Shown: positions 6,788 through 10,049 of the stretch, piece by piece
Layout of the letters: each line of letters begins with the position of its first letter
Numbering within the stretch: position 1 is the first letter of the stretch
Assembly: GCA_947446155.1 (NCBI GenBank)
Contig: CANFFZ010000076.1
Location: 1 to 10,049 of the forward strand
From: Chloroflexota bacterium
Lineage (GTDB): Bacteria > Chloroflexota > Dehalococcoidia > UBA2979
DNA length: 10,049 bases
Reading direction: 5' to 3'
Notes under the pieces: generated by a model
Told to the model about the DNA's origin: nothing
Database searches by the model: none
What the model saw: only the letters and a program-made list of their open reading frames with translations
Made by a program: the position numbers and the translations under genes

Positions 6788-8230
6788 CTAGAGCGGCGAG
6801 GGCAGCGCGCTCTCACCCATCAGGTATACGTCGATGCCTCGGGCGGCGGTGCGACCCTCAGCGATCGCCCAGACGATGAGCGACTGGCCGCGCGTCATGT
6901 CCCCGGCGGTGAAGACGCCGGGGACGCTGGTCATCTTGTTCGCGTCCGCCTTCACGTTGCCACGCTCGGTGAGTTCGACACCCAACTGCTCGATGAGCCC
7001 GGGGCGCTCCGGGCCGACGAAGCCCATCGCCAGGAGCAGCAGGTCGCAGTCCTCTTCGAACTCGGAGCCGGGCACTTCCTTCATGACCTGCCGGCCGGCC
7101 TCGAGCACGAACTCGACGCGGACGGCATGCAATTTCTTCAGCACACCGTCCTCACCAGAGAGATGCTTCGTCGCGATGCTGTAGTCGCGAACGCCGCCCT
7201 CCTCGTGCGCGGAGGAGACGCGGTAGATGTTCGGGTACATCGGCCACGGCTGGCCGGACGGGCGGTCCTCGGTCGGGCGCGGCAGCAACTCGTACTGCAG
7301 CACCTCCGTGGAGCCCTGCCGGATGGCAGTGCCGAGGCAGTCCGCGCCGGTGTCGCCACCGCCGAGAATAATTACCCGCTTGCCCTTGGCGGAGATGAAC
7401 TCGGAGTCCGGCACCTCGTCGCCCGCGTTGCGCTTGTTCTGCAGCGGCAGGTACTCCATCGCGCGGTACACCCCGCGGAGTTCGCGGCCGGGTACCTCGA
7501 GGTCGCGGGCGGCTGTGGAACCACCGGCGAGGCAGACGGCGTCGAACTGCTTCAGCAGGTCGCGCGCGTCGGAGTCTTTGCCGATGTTCGCGGACGGACG
7601 GAACGTGACGCCCTCGACTTCCATCTGCTCCATGCGGCGGTCGATGTGTTCCTTCTGCATTTTGAAGTCAGGGATGCCGTAGCGAAGCAACCCGCCGATG
7701 CGGTTGTCGCGCTCGAACACTGTCACGTCGTGCCCCGCCCTCGCGAGTTGCTGCGCGGCAGCGAGGCCAGCCGGCCCAGAGCCGACCACGGCGACACGCT
7801 TGCCGGTGCGCACCTTCGCGAGTTGAGGCCGGATCCAACCTTCGCGCCAGGCGTGGTCGATGATCGTCAGTTCGACCTGCTTGATGGTGACGGGGTCGTT
7901 ATTGATCCCCAACACGCACGCGGCCTCGCACGGTGCGGGGCAGAGACGGCCAGTGAACTCGGGGAAGTTGTTCGTCGCGTGCAGCCGGGCGATCGCCTCG
8001 TGCCACTGGTCGCGGTACACGAGATCGTTCCAGTCCGGGATGATGTTGCCGAGCGGGCAGCCCTGGTGGCAGAACGGGATGCCGCAGTCCATACAACGAG
8101 CGGCCTGCTGGCGCAGATGGTCGGTCGGGAAGGCCTCGTAGACTTCGAGCCAGTCGGTCACGCGTTGCTGGACGGGCCGACGGCTCGGCGTCTGACGGCC
8201 GAACTCCATAAAGCCGGTGGGCTTAGCCAC
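6788..8230 (-). CDS. gltD: Glutamate synthase small (beta) subunit, NADPH-dependent
   Basis: GltD oxidises NADPH and passes electrons through FAD and Fe-S clusters to GltB, which makes two glutamates from glutamine and 2-oxoglutarate. The 480-residue length is typical. The N-terminal cluster-binding region holds Cys46, 49, 54 and 58 ([18 protein letters not shown]) and Cys97, 101 and 105 ([10 protein letters not shown]). The FAD dinucleotide fold starts at [12 protein letters not shown] (148-159) with [15 protein letters not shown] after it. The NADPH-binding loop is [10 protein letters not shown] (289-298), and the C-terminal FAD motif is [11 protein letters not shown] (441-451). The GTG start at 8230 gives the usual opening AKPTGFMEF and overlaps the gltB stop by eight bases, so translation is likely coupled; no strong Shine-Dalgarno is seen. 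The final residues (GESALPSPL) run on as a normal short tail. Assignment is secure. Confidence 0.97.
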   Translation of the reverse strand: MAKPTGFMEFGRQTPSRRPVQQRVTDWLEVYEAFPTDHLRQQAARCMDCGIPFCHQGCPLGNIIPDWNDLVYRDQWHEAIARLHATNNFPEFTGRLCPAPCEAACVLGINNDPVTIKQVELTIIDHAWREGWIRPQLAKVRTGKRVAVVGSGPAGLAAAQQLARAGHDVTVFERDNRIGGLLRYGIPDFKMQKEHIDRRMEQMEVEGVTFRPSANIGKDSDARDLLKQFDAVCLAGGSTAARDLEVPGRELRGVYRAMEYLPLQNKRNAGDEVPDSEFISAKGKRVIILGGGDTGADCLGTAIRQGSTEVLQYELLPRPTEDRPSGQPWPMYPNIYRVSSAHEEGGVRDYSIATKHLSGEDGVLKKLHAVRVEFVLEAGRQVMKEVPGSEFEEDCDLLLLAMGFVGPERPGLIEQLGVELTERGNVKADANKMTSVPGVFTAGDMTRGQSLIVWAIAEGRTAARGIDVYLMGESALPSPL

Positions 8231-10049
8231 GGGCCACCGCCGATGCCTGGGTGGCCGTCTCTTGCGCCGCCCGGCGCTCGTTCAACACGCGCCGGTACTC
8301 GTTCGGCATCACCTTCACGAACTCCCTAGCCGCCGCCGGCCATCCCGTCAGCAACCGGCTCGCGACGGTGCTCTCCGTGTACTCCACGTGCCGTTCGAGG
8401 AGCCCGCGCACGAGGTCGAGGTCTTCTTCCTCGTCGAGCGCCTCGAAACTCACCATCTCGAGGTTGGCGCGCTGGCCGAAGTCTCCGTCCGGGTCCCACA
8501 CGTAGGCCACGCCACCGCTCATGCCAGCACCGAAGTTGCGCCCGGTGCGTCCGATAACCACCACGCGGCCGCCGGTCATGTACTCGCACGCGTGGTCGCC
8601 GACGCCCTCGACGACCGCGAGCGCTCCGCTGTTGCGGACACAGAAGCGCTCGCCGGCAATGCCGCGGAAGAAGGCGGAGCCGCCCGTCGCGCCGTACAGT
8701 GCCACATTGCCGATGACGATGTTCTCCTCGGGCACAAACGTCGCGAGCCTCGATGGACGCACGATGATCTTGCCACCGGAAAGACCCTTCCCGGCGTAGT
8801 CGTTCGTGTCGCCCTCCAGGCGCAGCGTCATGCCTGCCGGGATAAACGCGCCGAAGGACTGGCCGGCGGAACCAGTAAGTCGAATGTCGATCGTGTCGTC
8901 CGGCAGGCCGGTCGCGCCGTAGCGGCGGCTAACTTCGGCGCCGACGATCGTGCCGACGGTGCGGTTCACGTTGCGGATCGGCGTCTCAATCACCACGCGT
9001 TCGCCCCGGTCGAGGGCAGGCGCGGCCTTCACCAGCAGTTGCTGGTCGAGCGCGAACTGTAGCCCGTGGTCCTGGATCGCGACCTGGTGCGTGGCGACGT
9101 CGGGGCCGACGTCCGGGCGGTAGAGGATGGCGGAGAGGTCCAGGCCTCGCGCCTTCCAGTGGTCAACCGCGCTGCGCATGTCGAGCAGATCGCTGCGCCC
9201 CACCATCTCGTCCAGCGTCCGGAAGCCGAGTTGCGCCATGTACTGGCGGACTTCCTCCGCGATGAAGTGGAAGAAGTTCACGACGTGCTCAGCACGGCCG
9301 GCGAACTGCTCGCGCAACTTCGGGTTCTGGGTCGCGATGCCCACCGGGCAGGTGTCCAGGTGGCAGACGCGCATCATCACGCAGCCGAGCACCACCAGCG
9401 GTGCTGTCGCGAACCCGAACTCTTCGGCACCCAGGAGCGCACCGATGATCACGTCGCGTCCGGTCTTCAACTGACCGTCCACCTCGACCGTGATGCGGTC
9501 GCGCAGGCGGTTGAGGACGAGCGTCTGCTGTGTCTCGGCGAGCCCGAGTTCCCACGGGACGCCCGCGTGCTTCAGCGACGTCAGCGGGCTCGCGCCCGTG
9601 CCACCATCGTGCCCGCTGATGAGGACGACGTCCGACTTCGCCTTGGCGACGCCAGCGGCGACGGTGCCGACGCCGACCTCGGCGACGAGCTTCACGCTGA
9701 TACGCGCCTTCACGTTGGCGTTCTTCAGGTCGTGGATCAGTTGCGCCAGGTCCTCGATCGAGTAGATGTCGTGGTGCGGCGGCGGGCTGATCAGCGGGAC
9801 GCCCGGCGTCGCGTGACGCACCTCGGCGATCCAGGGGTAGACCTTGTGGCCGGGCAACTGGCCGCCCTCACCCGGCTTGGCGCCCTGGGCCATCTTGATC
9901 TGGATCTCGTCCGAGTTCACGAGGTACTCGCTCGTGACGCCGAAGCGGCCGGAGGCGACCTGCTTGATGGCGCTACGGCGCGAGTCGCCGTTGGCGTCCG
10001 GCGTGAACCGCCGTCGGTCCTCGCCACCCTCGCCGGTGTTGCTCTTCCC
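8223..10049 (-). CDS. gltB: Glutamate synthase large (alpha) subunit, C-terminal 608 residues; 5' part off window
   Basis: The reading frame is open to the window edge. The visible part starts [11 protein letters not shown], continues [14 protein letters not shown] and [17 protein letters not shown], and so begins inside the central FMN-binding synthase domain; the GTG at 9920 is internal. The FMN/2-oxoglutarate region includes [11 protein letters not shown]. The three cysteines for the [3Fe-4S] cluster follow in [16 protein letters not shown], the first being TGC at 9383-9381. The C-terminal glycine-rich beta-helix domain ([53 protein letters not shown]) is complete and ends normally. About 900 residues, including the N-terminal glutaminase domain with its catalytic cysteine, should lie beyond the window, so activity cannot be checked here. 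It is the first gene of a gltBD operon; its promoter is off the window. Confidence 0.97.
   Translation of the reverse strand, partial: GKSNTGEGGEDRRRFTPDANGDSRRSAIKQVASGRFGVTSEYLVNSDEIQIKMAQGAKPGEGGQLPGHKVYPWIAEVRHATPGVPLISPPPHHDIYSIEDLAQLIHDLKNANVKARISVKLVAEVGVGTVAAGVAKAKSDVVLISGHDGGTGASPLTSLKHAGVPWELGLAETQQTLVLNRLRDRITVEVDGQLKTGRDVIIGALLGAEEFGFATAPLVVLGCVMMRVCHLDTCPVGIATQNPKLREQFAGRAEHVVNFFHFIAEEVRQYMAQLGFRTLDEMVGRSDLLDMRSAVDHWKARGLDLSAILYRPDVGPDVATHQVAIQDHGLQFALDQQLLVKAAPALDRGERVVIETPIRNVNRTVGTIVGAEVSRRYGATGLPDDTIDIRLTGSAGQSFGAFIPAGMTLRLEGDTNDYAGKGLSGGKIIVRPSRLATFVPEENIVIGNVALYGATGGSAFFRGIAGERFCVRNSGALAVVEGVGDHACEYMTGGRVVVIGRTGRNFGAGMSGGVAYVWDPDGDFGQRANLEMVSFEALDEEEDLDLVRGLLERHVEYTESTVASRLLTGWPAAAREFVKVMPNEYRRVLNERRAAQETATQASAVARG

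Noticed and set aside
6593..8329. A very long plus-strand open frame (over 500 codons) opposite gltD
   Set aside because: It is antisense to a textbook gltD and its translation has no recognisable domain and biased Arg/Ala/Gly/His content. This is the usual shadow of a GC-rich gene.
8217..9062. Plus-strand open frame of about 280 codons opposite gltB
   Set aside because: It lies entirely antisense to well-conserved gltB motifs and has no ribosome site or recognisable domain.
1..10049. Defence system, phage, CRISPR or toxin-antitoxin locus
   Set aside because: No nuclease, integrase, transposase, toxin-antitoxin pair or spaced repeat array is visible; all genes are housekeeping, membrane or transport genes.

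Overview
This is a GC-rich bacterial chromosomal segment that is densely packed with genes. It carries two tRNA/rRNA-or-nucleotide housekeeping genes, a small envelope-stress-like membrane operon, a two-gene ABC transporter, and the 3' part of a glutamate synthase operon. I see no RNA genes, CRISPR arrays, insertion sequences or prophage genes. The high GC content, GTG starts, four-base start/stop overlaps and a Maf protein with the 'GC...VMGLPL' segment suggest a high-GC lineage such as Chloroflexota. Actinobacteriota cannot be excluded from this window, and the taxonomic call is low-confidence.

Layout. (1) Positions 2-1719, + strand: the C-terminal part of an Fe-S-containing TrmA/RlmD-family 23S rRNA m5U methyltransferase, whose start lies off the window, is translationally coupled (GTGA overlap) to a Maf/YhdE-type nucleotide pyrophosphatase. 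(2) Positions 2443-1716, - strand: a 54-residue two-helix membrane protein is coupled (GTGA overlap) to a 188-residue membrane protein with a C-terminal LiaF-like beta-rich domain. This pair converges on maf so tightly that the two stop codons share the palindrome CTAG. (3) Positions 2444-2709: a divergent regulatory region with a relatively AT-rich core. It contains three tandem 11-bp repeats resembling the direct-repeat sites of OmpR/PhoB-type response regulators, and weak promoter candidates on both strands. (4) Positions 2710-6713, + strand: a LolD/MacB-type ABC ATPase overlaps (ATGA) a 1104-residue permease with two FtsX-like domains and an unusually large central membrane block. (5) Positions 6735-6763: a strong 13-bp hairpin terminator lies between convergent operons. 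(6) Positions 10049-6788, - strand: gltB (glutamate synthase large subunit, 5' part off the window) overlaps gltD (small subunit) by 8 bases. These two would form NADPH-dependent GOGAT for ammonia assimilation.

The housekeeping genes and gltBD are conventional. The part worth attention is the divergent pair of operons around 2444-2709: LiaF-like membrane proteins on one side and a MacB/FtsX-type ABC transporter on the other, with repeated regulatory-looking sites between them. This resembles a cell-envelope-stress or antimicrobial-peptide response module, but no sensor kinase, response regulator or adaptor protein lies in the window, so that function is inferred. I do not see convincing evidence of a wholly new system.
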